This document shows, piece by piece, positions 42,801 to 54,800 of a stretch of DNA of 64,000 bases. This DNA comes from Herbidospora sakaeratensis (GTDB lineage Bacteria > Actinomycetota > Actinomycetes > Streptosporangiales > Streptosporangiaceae): assembly GCF_001570525.1 (NCBI RefSeq), contig NZ_BBXC01000014.1:21458-85457 (forward strand). The letters are read 5' to 3'. The number at the start of each line of letters is the position of its first letter. The first letter of the stretch is position 1. Position numbers and translations under genes: made by a program. The notes under the pieces were generated by a model. The model did no database searches. It saw only the letters and a program-made list of their open reading frames with translations, and was not told where the DNA came from.

Positions 42801-45800
42801 GCGTCCTCGAACCGGCCGACCACGAACGGGCCGACTTCCCCTCCTGGCCGCCCGAGGGCGCGGCGCCGATCCCGCTCGACGGCTTCTACGCCACCCTGGC
42901 CGACGCCGGACTCGCCTACGGCCCCGCGTTCCAGGGCGTCCGCGCCCTGTGGCGGCGCGGCGAGGAGATCTTCGCCGAGGTCGCCCTGCCCGACGGCGTG
43001 ACCGTCACCGGGTTCGGCCTGCACCCGGCGCTCCTGGACGCCGCCCTCCACGGCCTCGCCGCCGGCCGCGCCGAGACCACGCCGCTGGTGCCGTTCGCCT
43101 GGACCGACGTGGTCGTGCACGCCACCGGAGCCGCCGCCGCCCGGGTCCGCATCGCCCCCGCCCCGGCAGGGGTGACGGTCACCCTCGCCGACGAGTCGGG
43201 CGAACCGATCGCCTCGGTGGCGTCGTTGTCGCTGCAACCCCTGCGGACCGGCCCGGCGACCGACACGGCGCTGGTGCGCGACTCCCTGTTCGGCCTCGAC
43301 TGGGTGCCGGCCACTCCCGTCGGCGAGAGCGACGAGACGCCATGGGCCGTGATCGGGCCGGAGATCCCCGGCGACCTGGCCGCGCTGCGGACCGACGGCG
43401 GCGTCCCCGCCACCACGGTCGTGTGTCCCCGTCCGGCCGGTGCCGGGCCGGAGGCGGCCCGGGCCCTCGCCGTCGAGGTGCAGGGCGTGATCCAGGAGTG
43501 GCTCGCCGCCGGGGACCTCGCCGGAGCCCGGCTGCTGGTGGTCACCGAGAACGCCGGGCTGGACGTGTGGTCGTCGCCGGTGACCGGCCTGGTGCGGGCC
43601 GCCGCGGCGGAGCACCCCGGCAGGCTGATCCTGGCTGACGTCGACGACCTCACCACCGCCGGACCGCTGCTGCGCGCGGGCGTGACCTTGGGCGAACCCG
43701 AGTTCGCCGTCCGCGCCGGGCGGCTGCTGGTCCCGCGCCTGGCCCGACCCGGGGGCGACCTGGTCGTTCCCGACGGCGGCTGGCGGCTGGACTTCACCGG
43801 GCGCGGCACGCTGGAGAACCTGACCCTGACGAGTGCCGACAGCGCGGTGTTGAAGGCGGGCGAGGTGCGGGTCGGGCTGCGGGCCGGTGGGGTGAACTTC
43901 CGGGATGTCCTCAATGTGCTGGGCATGTATCCCGGCGACGCAGGCAAGTTGGGCCTCGAAGGCGTGGGTGTCGTTTTGGAGACCGGGCCCGAGGTCACCT
44001 CCTACAAGCCCGGTGACCTGGTGATGGGCCTCTTCAAGGGCGCCTTCGGTCCGGAGGCGGTGACGGACCAGCGTTTGCTCGCCCGGGTCCCTGACGGCTG
44101 GACTTTGGCCGAGGCGGCGGCCGCCCCGGTGGTGTTCCTGACCGCCTATCACGCCCTGGTGGAGCTGGCGGAGCTGCGGCGCGGAGAGTCGATTCTGATC
44201 CACGCCGCCGCCGGCGGTGTCGGCATCGCGGCGGTGCAACTGGCCCGCCATCTGGGCGCGGAGGTGTTCGGCACCGCCAGCCCGTCGAAGTGGCCGGTCC
44301 TGCATGAACTGGGTCTGCCCGAGACGCATGTCGCGTCGTCGCGCACCCTGGATTTCGAGTCCGTGTTCCCTTCCGTGGACGTCGTGCTCGATTCGTTGGC
44401 GGGGGAGTTCGTCGACGCCTCGTTGAGGCTGGCCGCCGGTGGCCGGTTCATCGAGATGGGCAAAGCCGACATCCGCGACGCCGAGCAGGTCGCCCGCGAC
44501 CACGACGGCCTGCAGTACCAGGCGTTCGACCTGCTCGAACTCGATCCCGATCGCATCGGCCGGATGCTGACCGTGCTGACGGATCTCTTCGCGCGTGAAG
44601 TGCTGACCCCCTTGCCGGTGGCGTGCTGGGATGTGCGCCGAGCTCCGGAGGCGTTCCGGCACCTCAGCCAGGCCCGCAACGTCGGCAAGGTCGTGCTGAC
44701 CATGCCGGCGCGCGACAGGCGCGGGACTGTTCTGGTGACCGGGGCCTCGGGCGCGCTGGGCGGTCTGGTCGCCCGTCACCTGACCGCCGACCGTCTCGTG
44801 CTGCTCTCCCGCCGGGGGCCCGCTGGCACAGGGGCACTGGCCGCCGATCTCGCCTCCCGGGGAGTCGACGTCGAGGTGTACGCGGTAGACGTCGCCGACC
44901 GCGACGCGCTCGCCGCCGTGGTCGCCGGGATCCCGGACCTGCGGGGCGTCGTCCACGCCGCCGGAATCGTGGACGACGGCCTGATCGCATCGCTCACGCC
45001 CGCCCGGACCGACGCGGTGTTGCGAGCGAAGATCGACGGCGCCTGGCACCTCCACGAACTGACCCGGCACCTCGACCTCGACCGGTTCGTGCTCTTCTCC
45101 TCGATCGCCGGCATCTGGGGCAACCCCGGCCAGGCCGCCTACGCGGCGGCCAACACCTTCCTGGACGCCCTGGCCGCCCACCGCCGGAGCGAGGGCCTGC
45201 CCGCGGTCTCCCTGGCCTGGGGACCCTGGACCGGCGGCATGACCGGCCACCTCACCCCGGCCGACTGGCAGCGCATGGCCGCCCAGGGGCTGCGGCCGCT
45301 CTCCGACGCCGACGGCCTGGCCCTGTTCGACGCCGCGACGGACGTGCCCAGAGCCCTGCTGGTCCCGGCCCGGTTCGACCGGGCGAGCCTGCGTCGCCGG
45401 GGATCACCGCTGCTCTCCGCTCTGGTCCCGGCCGCCGCCTCGCGCCGCACGGCAGGATCGGTCACCGCCGGCGCCGGCCTCGCCGAGCGGGAAGAGACCC
45501 TGAGGGAGACGGTCCTCACCCAGGCCGCCGTCGTCCTCGGCATGTCCGGGCCGGCCTCGATGGACCCCGGCCGGTCGTTCCGCGAGCTCGGCTTCGACTC
45601 GCTGACCGCCGTCGAACTGCGCAACCGGCTCGCCGACACGACCGGCCTGCGGCTCCCGGCCACGCTCGTCTTCGACTACCCGACCCCGTCGGCGCTGGTC
45701 GCCCACCTCCGCACCGAACTGCTCGGCGGCGCCGCCCCCGTGCCGGCCCCCACCCAGCGGACCGAAGCCCAGACCGACGATCCGGTGGTGATCGTGGGCA

Positions 45801-48800
45801 TCGGCTGCCGGTTCCCCGGCGGCGTCGGCTCGGCCGACGAGTTCTGGGACCTGCTCTCCTCGGAGACCGACGCCGTGACCGGCTTCCCCCGCGACCGGGG
45901 GCCCGCCTGGGAGGGCGTCGTCGACCCCGACCCGGCCGCGCCCGGCAAGAGCTACGCCGGAACCGGCGGGTTCCTGCACGACGCCGGGGCGTTCGACGCC
46001 CCGTTCTTCGGCGTCTCCCCGCGTGAGGCGCTGGCCATGGACCCGCAGCAGCGGCTCCTGCTGGAGACCTCGTGGGAGGCCCTGGAGGACGCCGGCATCG
46101 ACGCCACCGGCCTGCACGGCAGCCAGACCGGCGTCTTCACCGGCCTGATCTACCACGACTACAGCACCGGCGGCCCGGTCCCCGAAGAGGTGGAGGGCTA
46201 CGTCAGCACCGGCAACTCGGGCGGCGTCGCGTCGGGCCGGGTCGCCTACGCGCTGGGCCTCGAAGGCCCCGCGATGACCGTCGACACGGCCTGCTCGTCG
46301 TCGCTGGTCGCCCTGCACCTGGCCGTGCGGGCACTCCGCGCGGGGGAGTGCTCCCTGGCCCTGGCCGGTGGGGCGACCGTCATGGCGACCCCGAACACCT
46401 TCGTGGAGTTCTCCCGCCAACGCGGCCTCGCCGCCGACGGCCGGTGCAAGGCGTACGCGGACGCCGCCGACGGGACGGGCTGGGGCGAGGGCGTCGGCGT
46501 CCTGGTCCTGGAACGACTCTCGGACGCCCGCGCCAACCGCCACCGGGTGCTCGCCGTGGTGCGCGGCACGGCCGTCAACCAAGACGGCGCGTCCAACGGT
46601 CTGACCGCCCCCAACGGCCCTTCGCAACAACGGGTGATCCGCACCGCCCTGGCCGACGCCGGCCTGTCGGCGGCCGAGGTCGACGTCGTCGAGGGCCACG
46701 GCACCGGCACCCGGCTCGGCGACCCGATCGAGGCGCACGCCCTCCTCGCCACCTACGGCCAGGACCGCGAGCATCCCGTGATGCTCGGGTCGGTGAAGTC
46801 GAACATCGGCCACACCCAGGCGGCGGCCGGAGTGGCGGGCGTCATCAAGATGATCCAGTCGATGGCCCGTGGCGTGGTCCCCGCGACGTTGCACGTGGAC
46901 GCCCCCTCCTCCCAGGTCGACTGGGACTCGGGCGCGATGACGCTGGTCACCGGCGCGACGGCCTGGCCCGAGACCGGCCGCCCTCGCCGCGCGGGCGTGT
47001 CGTCGTTCGGCTTCTCCGGCACGAACGCCCACGTCATCCTTGAACAGCCGCCGGTCGAGGAGCCCGCGCCCGGTGTCGTCCTTCCGGCCGTGCCCTGGCT
47101 GATCTCCGCCCGTAGCCGCGACGGTCTGGCCGCCCAGGCCGCCCGCCTGACCGAGTTCGTGTCGGCGCGGCCCGACCTGGACCCGGCCGACGTCGGATGG
47201 TCCCTGGCGACGACCCGTTCCAGACTCTCTCACCAGGCCGTCGTCGTCGGAGGCGACCGCAGCGAACTCCTCGCCGGGCTGGCCGACGTCACTTCGGTGA
47301 GCACCGGCCCCTCGGGCAAGGTCGGCTTCGTGTTCACCGGCCAGGGCGCGCAGCGGGTCGGCATGGGCCGGGGCCTGTATGAGGCGTATCCGGTGTTCGC
47401 CGACGCTTTCGACGCCGTCTGCGCCCGTCTGGACGATCACCTCGACGGTTCCGTGGCGGCGGTCGTGCACGGGAACGACCCCGATCTGCTCAACCAGACG
47501 ATGTGGGCGCAATCGGGACTTTTCGCCGTCGAGGTGGCCCTGTTCCGCCTGCTGGAGTCGTGGGGCGTCACCCCGTCGATGGTCGCCGGTCACTCGATCG
47601 GCGAACTCGCCGCCGCGCATGTCGCCGGGGTCTGGTCGCTCGAAAACGCATGTGCCGTCGTGGCCGCCCGAGGCCGGTTGATGCAGGCGCTCCCGCCAGG
47701 CGGGGCGATGCTCTCGATCCGGGCGAGCGAAGCCGAAGTCCGCAAGGCGCTGATCGACGGCGTCGACATCGCGGCGGTCAACGGCCCGGACGCGGTGGTC
47801 GTCTCCGGCCCCGCAAACCTGGTGTCCTCGCTGAGGGACCGGTTCGAGAACACCCGGCTGCTGCGCGTCTCGCACGCCTTCCACTCGGCTCTGATGGACC
47901 CGATGCTGGCCGAATACGCGAAGGTCACCGCCTCGGTGTCCGACAAGCAGCCGCGTATCCCGCTAATCTCCACGGTCACCGGCGAACCGGTGACGGCGAC
48001 CGACCCGGACTACTGGGTGCGGCAGGTCCGCGAGCCGGTCCGCTTCGCCGACGCCGTCGCCACGATGCGCGACAGCGGCGTCAGGACCTTCGTCGAGATC
48101 GGCCCCGACGCGGTGCTCACCGCACTGGCCGCGGACGACAGCTGGATCCCCGCCCAGCGCCGGAATCGCGACGAGGCCCGGACCCTCGTCTCGGCGGTCG
48201 GCCGTGTGCACGCCCGTGGCGGCGACGTCGACTGGGCCCGCTTCTTCCCGGGTGCGAACCGGGTCGGCCTGCCCACCTACGCCTTCGACCGGCGGCACTA
48301 CTGGCTGAACGCCGCCGGGACCCACGGCGACGCCGCCGGCCTGGGCCTCGAACCGTCCCGGCACCCGCTGCTGGGCGCGGCCGTGAACCTGCCGGCCAGC
48401 GGCGGCCTCGTGCTCACCGGCAGATTGTCCCTGAGCGCCCACCCGTGGCTGGCCGACCACGTCGTGGCCGGCAGGGTCGTGGTGCCGGGCACGGCCCTCG
48501 TGGAGATGGCGATCCGCGCCGGAGACGCGACGGGCCGGCCCCGGCTCGCCGAACTGGTCATCGAGGCCCCGCTGGTCGTGCCGCCCGAGGGCGGCGTCCG
48601 CGTCCAGGTCACGGCCGACGACGGCGCGGTGGCCGTCTACTCCCAGCCGGACCACGACGACCCATCGGGTGCCTGGACCCGCCACGCCACCGGCCTCCTC
48701 GACGTGGCCGACCCGTCGGAAACCCGTCTGACTCCGTGGCCCCCGGAAGGGGCGGCGGCCCAGGACGTCGACGCCTGCTACCCCGCACTGGCCGCCGCCG

Positions 48801-51800
48801 GACTGGACTACGGCCCGCTCTTCCGGGGAGTCAAGACCCTCTGGCGGCGCGGCGACGAGGTCTTCGCCGAGATCGCCCTCGCCGACGACGTCCAGGTCGC
48901 CGGGTTCGCCCTGCACCCGGCCCTGCTCGACGCCGCCCTCCACCCCATCTCCGCCACCCGCGCGGCCGAGGGCCCGTTGTTGCCGTTCGCCTGGACCGAC
49001 GTCGTCGTGCACGCGACCGGAGCCCGCGCCGCCCGGGTCCGGCTGGCCCCCAGCGGAGACGGGGTGTCGCTGACCCTGGCCGACGAGAGCGGCGCGCCGA
49101 TCGCGACGGTCGGCGCACTGGCCCTTCGTCCCCTCCCGGCGGCCCAGGCGGTCACCGTCGCCGACGAGGCGCTGTTCACCCTCGACTGGGTGCCCCCGCG
49201 CGCCACCGAGCCCGTGCACACGCCGGTCACCGTCATCGCCTGCCCTGCGTCCGGAGGCGGCGACGTCGCCGAGGAGGCCCGTGCGGCGGCCGCCCGCCTG
49301 CTCGGCGTCGTGCGGGAGTGGCTGGCGGCCGAGAACCCGGGCCGCCTGGTCGTGGTGACCGAACGCGCGGTCGACACCGGCTCCGGCGGGCTCCTCGTCG
49401 ACGTGACCGGCGCGGCCGTCTGGGGACTGGTCCGCGCCGCCGCCGCCGAGAACCCCGGCCGCCTCGCCCTCGTCGACCTCGACGTCCCCCTGTCGGCGGA
49501 CGGCGCGCAGGAACTGGTGCGGGCGGCGGCGGCCGCCGGCGAGAGCCAGATCGCCGTTCGCGGAGGCCGCCCGCTGGTGCCGCGCCTGGCCCGTCCCGAT
49601 AAGGCTCTGGCCCTGCCCAGCGGCAGTTGGCGGCTGGACTTCACCGAGCGCGGCACCCTGGAGAACCTGACCCTGACGAGTGCCGACAACGCGGTGTTGA
49701 AGGCCGGGGAGGTGCGGGTCGGGCTGCGAGCCGGCGGGGTCAACTTCCGGGATGTCCTGAACGTGCTGGGCATGTACCCCGGCGACGCGGGCCAGTTGGG
49801 CCTCGAAGGCGCGGGTGTCGTGCTGGAGACCGGACCTGAGGTGACGGCCTACAAGCCCGGTGACCTGGTGATGGGCCTGTTCTCGGGTGCCTTCGGTCCG
49901 GAGGCGGTGACGGATCAGCGTTTGCTCGCCCGAGTCCCCGACGGCTGGACTTTGGCCGAGGCGGCGGCCGCCCCGGTGGTGTTCCTGACCGCGTATCACG
50001 CGCTGGTCGAACTGGCCGACCTGCGACCCCGCGAATCCGTCCTCATTCACGCCGCCGCCGGTGGTGTCGGCATCGCGGCGGTGCAACTGGCCCGCCACCT
50101 GGGCGCCGAGGTGTTCGGCACCGCGAGCCCGTCGAAATGGCCGGTCCTGCGCGAACTCGGCCTGCCCGAGACCCACGTCGCGTCGTCGCGCACCCTGGAT
50201 TTCGAGACCGCGTTCCCTTCCGTGGACGTCGTGCTCGATTCGTTGGCGGGGGAGTTCGTCGACGCCTCGCTGAGGCTGGCTGCCGGTGGCCGATTCATCG
50301 AGATGGGCAAAGCCGACATCCGCGACGCCGAGCAGGTCGCCCGCGACCACGACGGCCTGCAGTACCAGGCGTTCGACCTGCTCGAACTCGACCCCGATCG
50401 CATCGGCCGCATGCTCGCTGTGCTGACGGAGCTGTTCGCCCGGAAGGTGCTGACGCCCCTCCCGGTCGCCTGCTGGGATGTGCGCCGAGCTCCGGAGGCG
50501 TTCCGGCACCTCAGCCAGGCCCGCAACGTCGGCAAGGTCGTGCTGACCATGCCGACCCGCGACCAGGGCGGCACCGTTCTGGTGACCGGAGCATCGGGTG
50601 CCCTGGGCGGTCTGGTCGCCCGTCACCTGACCGCCGACCGTCTCGTGCTGCTCTCCCGCCAGGGACCCGTCGGCACCGGCGCGCTCGCTGCCCAGCTCGC
50701 CACTCAGGGAGTCGACGTCGAGGTGTGCGCCGTGGACGTCGCCGACCGCGACCCGCTCGCCGCCGTGGTCGCCGGGATCCCGGACCTGCGGGGTGTCGTC
50801 CACGCCGCCGGAATCCTCGACGACGGCCTGATCGCATCGCTCACCCCCACGGCGCTGGACGCCGTCATGCGCCCCAAGGTCGACGGCGCCTGGCACCTCC
50901 ACGAACTGACCCGGCACCTCGACCTCGACCGGTTCGTGCTCTTCTCCTCGATCGCCGGGATCTGGGGCAACCCCGGCCAGTCGGCCTACGCGGCGGCCAA
51001 CACCTTCCTGGACGCCCTGGCCGCCCACCGCCGCAACGAGGGCCTGCCCGCGGTCTCCCTGGCCTGGGGACCCTGGACCGGCGGCATGACCGGCCACCTC
51101 ACCCCGGCCGACTGGCAGCGCATGGCCGCCCAGGGCTTGCGCCCCCTCTCCGACGCTGACGGCCTCGCCCTGCTCGACGCCGCCGCCCACCTGCCCACGG
51201 CCCTGGCGGTCCCGGCCCGGCTCGACCCGGCCGTGTTCCGCCGCCGGGACGGCGACGTGCCCGCGCTCATGTCCGGCCTGGTCACCCGCACCACCACCCG
51301 CCGCACCGCAGGGCCCGTCGCCACGAGCGGTCTGGCCGGCCTCCCGGCGGCCGAACGCGAGGAGGCCGTCAGAGAGCTGGTAATGGCCCAGGCGGCGGTC
51401 GTGCTCGGCATGTCCGGGACGGCCTCGATGGACCCCGGCCGCTCGTTCCGTGAGCTGGGTTTCGACTCGCTGACCGCCGTCGAACTGCGCAACCGGCTCG
51501 GCGAGGCGACCGGCCTGCGACTCCCCGCCACGCTCGTCTTCGACCATCCGACGCCGTCCGCGCTGGTCGCCCACGTCCTCACCGAACTGGGCGGCCCGAT
51601 CGCCGACCCGTTGCTTTCGGGCGTGCCGAGGGCGGTGGACGCCGACGACCCGGTGGTGATCGTCGGCATGGGCTGCCGGTTCCCGGGCGGCGTCTCCTCC
51701 GCCGCCGAGTTCTGGACCCTGCTCGCCGCCGGCGCCGACACCGTGTCGGGCTTCCCTGCCGACCGGGGCCCGGAGTGGGGGAGCGTCTTCGACGCCGACC

Positions 51801-54800
51801 CGGAGGCGGTCGGCCGGAGCTACGCCCGCGAGGGCGCGTTCCTCGACGGCGCGGCCGACTTCGACGCCCCCTTCTTCGGTGTCTCCCCGCGTGAGGCGCT
51901 GGCCATGGACCCGCAACAACGGCTCCTGCTGGAGACCTCGTGGGAGGCCCTGGAGCACGCCGGCATCGACGCCACCGGCCTGCACGGCAGCCAGACCGGC
52001 GTCTTCACCGGCCTGATCTACCACGACTACAGCACCGGCGGCCCCGTCCCCGGCGACGTCGAAGGGTATGTGAGCACCGGCATGTCCGGCGGCGTGGCCT
52101 CGGGCCGGGTCGCCTACGCGCTGGGTCTGGAGGGCCCGGCGATGACCGTCGACACGGCGTGTTCGTCGTCGCTGGTGGCGCTGCACCTGGCCGTGCGGGC
52201 GCTGCGGTCGGGCGAGTGCTCCCTGGCGCTCGCCGGGGGAGTCACGGTGATGGCCACCCCCGGCATCTTCGTCGACTTCTCCCGCCAGCGCGGCCTCGCC
52301 GCCGACGGCCGCTGCAAGGCGTATGCCGACGCGGCCGACGGCACCGGCTGGGGCGAGGGCGTCGGCGTCCTGGTCGTCGAACGGCTCTCCGACGCCCGCG
52401 CCAACGGCCACCGGGTGCTGGCCGTGGTGCGCGGCACGGCCGTGAACCAGGACGGCGCGTCCAACGGCCTGACCGCCCCCAACGGCCCTTCGCAGCAGCG
52501 CGTCATCCGGACCGCCCTGGCCGACGCGGGCCTGTCGGCGGCCGAGGTCGACGTCGTCGAGGGCCACGGCACCGGGACCCGGCTCGGCGACCCGATCGAG
52601 GCCCAGGCCCTGCTCGCCACCTACGGCCAGGATCGGGAGCACCCGGTGCTGCTCGGGTCGGTGAAGTCGAACATCGGCCACACCCAGGCCGCCGCGGGCG
52701 TCGCCGGCATCATCAAGATGGTCCAGGCCATGAACCACGGCGTCGTCCCGGCGACCCTGCACGTGGACGCGCCCTCGTCGCAGGTCGACTGGGAGTCGGG
52801 CGCGGTCACCCTGGTCACCGGCACGACGGACTGGCCGGACACCGGCCGCCCCCGCCGCGCGGGCGTGTCGTCGTTTGGCTTCTCCGGCACGAACGCCCAC
52901 GTCATCCTTGAACAGGCGCCCGCCGAGGAGCCTGCCCCCGGTGCCGCCCTGCCGGCCGTGCCGTGGCTGATCTCGGCCAAGACCGAGGCCGGGCTGACCG
53001 CCCAGGCCCGGCGGCTGCACGACTTCCTGACCGAGCGGCCCGACCTCGACCCGGCCGACGTCGGCCGTTCACTGGCCACGACCCGCACCCACCTCGGCCA
53101 CCGCGCCGCGATCGTGGGCGCCGACCGGGACGAACTGCTCGCCGGCCTCGCCGACCCGAGGCCGGTGAGCACGGGCGACCCGGGCAAGCTCGCCTTCGTC
53201 TTCACCGGCCAGGGCGCGCAGCGGGTCGGCATGGGCCGCGGTCTCTACCAGGCATATCCGGTGTTCGCGGCGGCGTTCGACGAGATCTGCGAGAGGCTGG
53301 GCGGTTCCGCGATCGACGACCCCGACCTGCTGAACCAGACCAGGTGGGCGCAGTCAGGACTGTTCGCCGTCGAAGTCGCCCTGTTCCGCCTGCTGGAATC
53401 GTGGGGCGTCACCCCCTCGATGGTGGCCGGTCACTCGATCGGCGAACTCGCCGCCGCCCATGTAGCCGGAGTGTGGTCGCTCGAAGACGCCTGCACGGTC
53501 GTGGCCGCCCGAGGCCGCTTGATGCAGGCGCTCCCGCCCGGCGGGGCGATGCTCTCCATCCGCGCGACCGAAGCCGAAGTCCGCGCGGCGCTGATCGACG
53601 GCGTCGACGTCGCGGCCGTCAACGGACCGGACGCCGTGGTCGTCTCCGGCCCGCTCGACCTGGTGTCCTCGCTCAAAGACCGGTTCGAGAACACGCGCCT
53701 CCTGCGCGTCTCGCACGCCTTCCACTCGGCCCTGATGGACCCGATGCTGGCCGAATACGCCCAGGTCACCGCCTCGGTGTCCTACGCGCCACCGCGGATC
53801 CCGCTGGTCTCCACGGTCACCGGCGAACCGGTGACCGCGACCGACCCCGACTACTGGGTGCGCCAGGTCCGCGAGCCGGTCCGGTTCGCCGACGCGGTCA
53901 CGACGATGCGCCGCAGCGGCGTGAAGACGTTCATGGAGATCGGCCCCGACGCGGTGCTCACCGCCCTGGCAGACGACTCCTGGATCCCCGCCCAGCGCCG
54001 CGACCGCGACGACGCGCCCGCCCTGGTCTCGGCGGTCGCCGAGCTGCACGCCCGGGGCGGCGACGTCGACTGGGCCGGGTTCTTCCAGGGCGCGAACCGG
54101 GTCGACCTGCCCACCTACGCCTTCACCCGCGAGCGCTACTGGCTGCGCGGCACCCGCGCCCCGGCCGACCCGGCCGAGCTCGGCCTGTCGACCGCCGGGC
54201 ATCCGCTGCTCGGCGCGGCCGTCGACCTGCCCGGCGACGGCGGCCTGGTGCTCACCGGCCGGTTGTCCCTGGACGCCCAGCCCTGGCTCGCCGACCACAC
54301 GGCCGCCGGACGGGTCGTCGTCCCGGAGACGGCCCTGATCGAGATGGCCCTCCGGGCCGGTGACGAGACGGGACACGCCCGCCTGGGCGAACTCCACGTC
54401 CACACCCCGCCGGTCGTGCCCGGCTCCGGCCCCCTCCAGCTGAGGGTCGTCGTCGCCCCGCCCGACGACGACGGCCGCCGGGACCTGACCGTGCACTCCC
54501 GCCCGGAGAACGGCTCCTGGACGCACAACGCCACCGCCGTCCTCACCTCCGCCACCGCCGAACCCGACGACGCCGACGGGGAGTGGCCGCCGCCCGGCGC
54601 GCGACCGCAGCCCGACCCGGCCGACCGGCGCGTCCGGGCCGTGTGGCGGCGCGGACCGGAACTCTTCGCCGAGCTCACCCTCGACGCCGACGTCACCGGC
54701 TTCGCCCTGCACCCCGCCCTCCTCGACGCCGTCCTGCCCCTGACCGGGACGGCCGGCGACCCGCCGATGCTCGCGTCCACCTGGACCGACGTCGTCGTGC

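Larger units (their letters stand above)
39905..45720 (+). other. Module 4: KS-AT-DH-ER-KR-ACP
   Basis: KS Cys203, HAFH in the AT, DH with [10 protein letters not shown] and [12 protein letters not shown] with [10 protein letters not shown] with IVDDG and AAYAAAN, ACP GFDSL. The ER-KR half is nearly identical in DNA to that of module 5. Confidence 0.9.
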
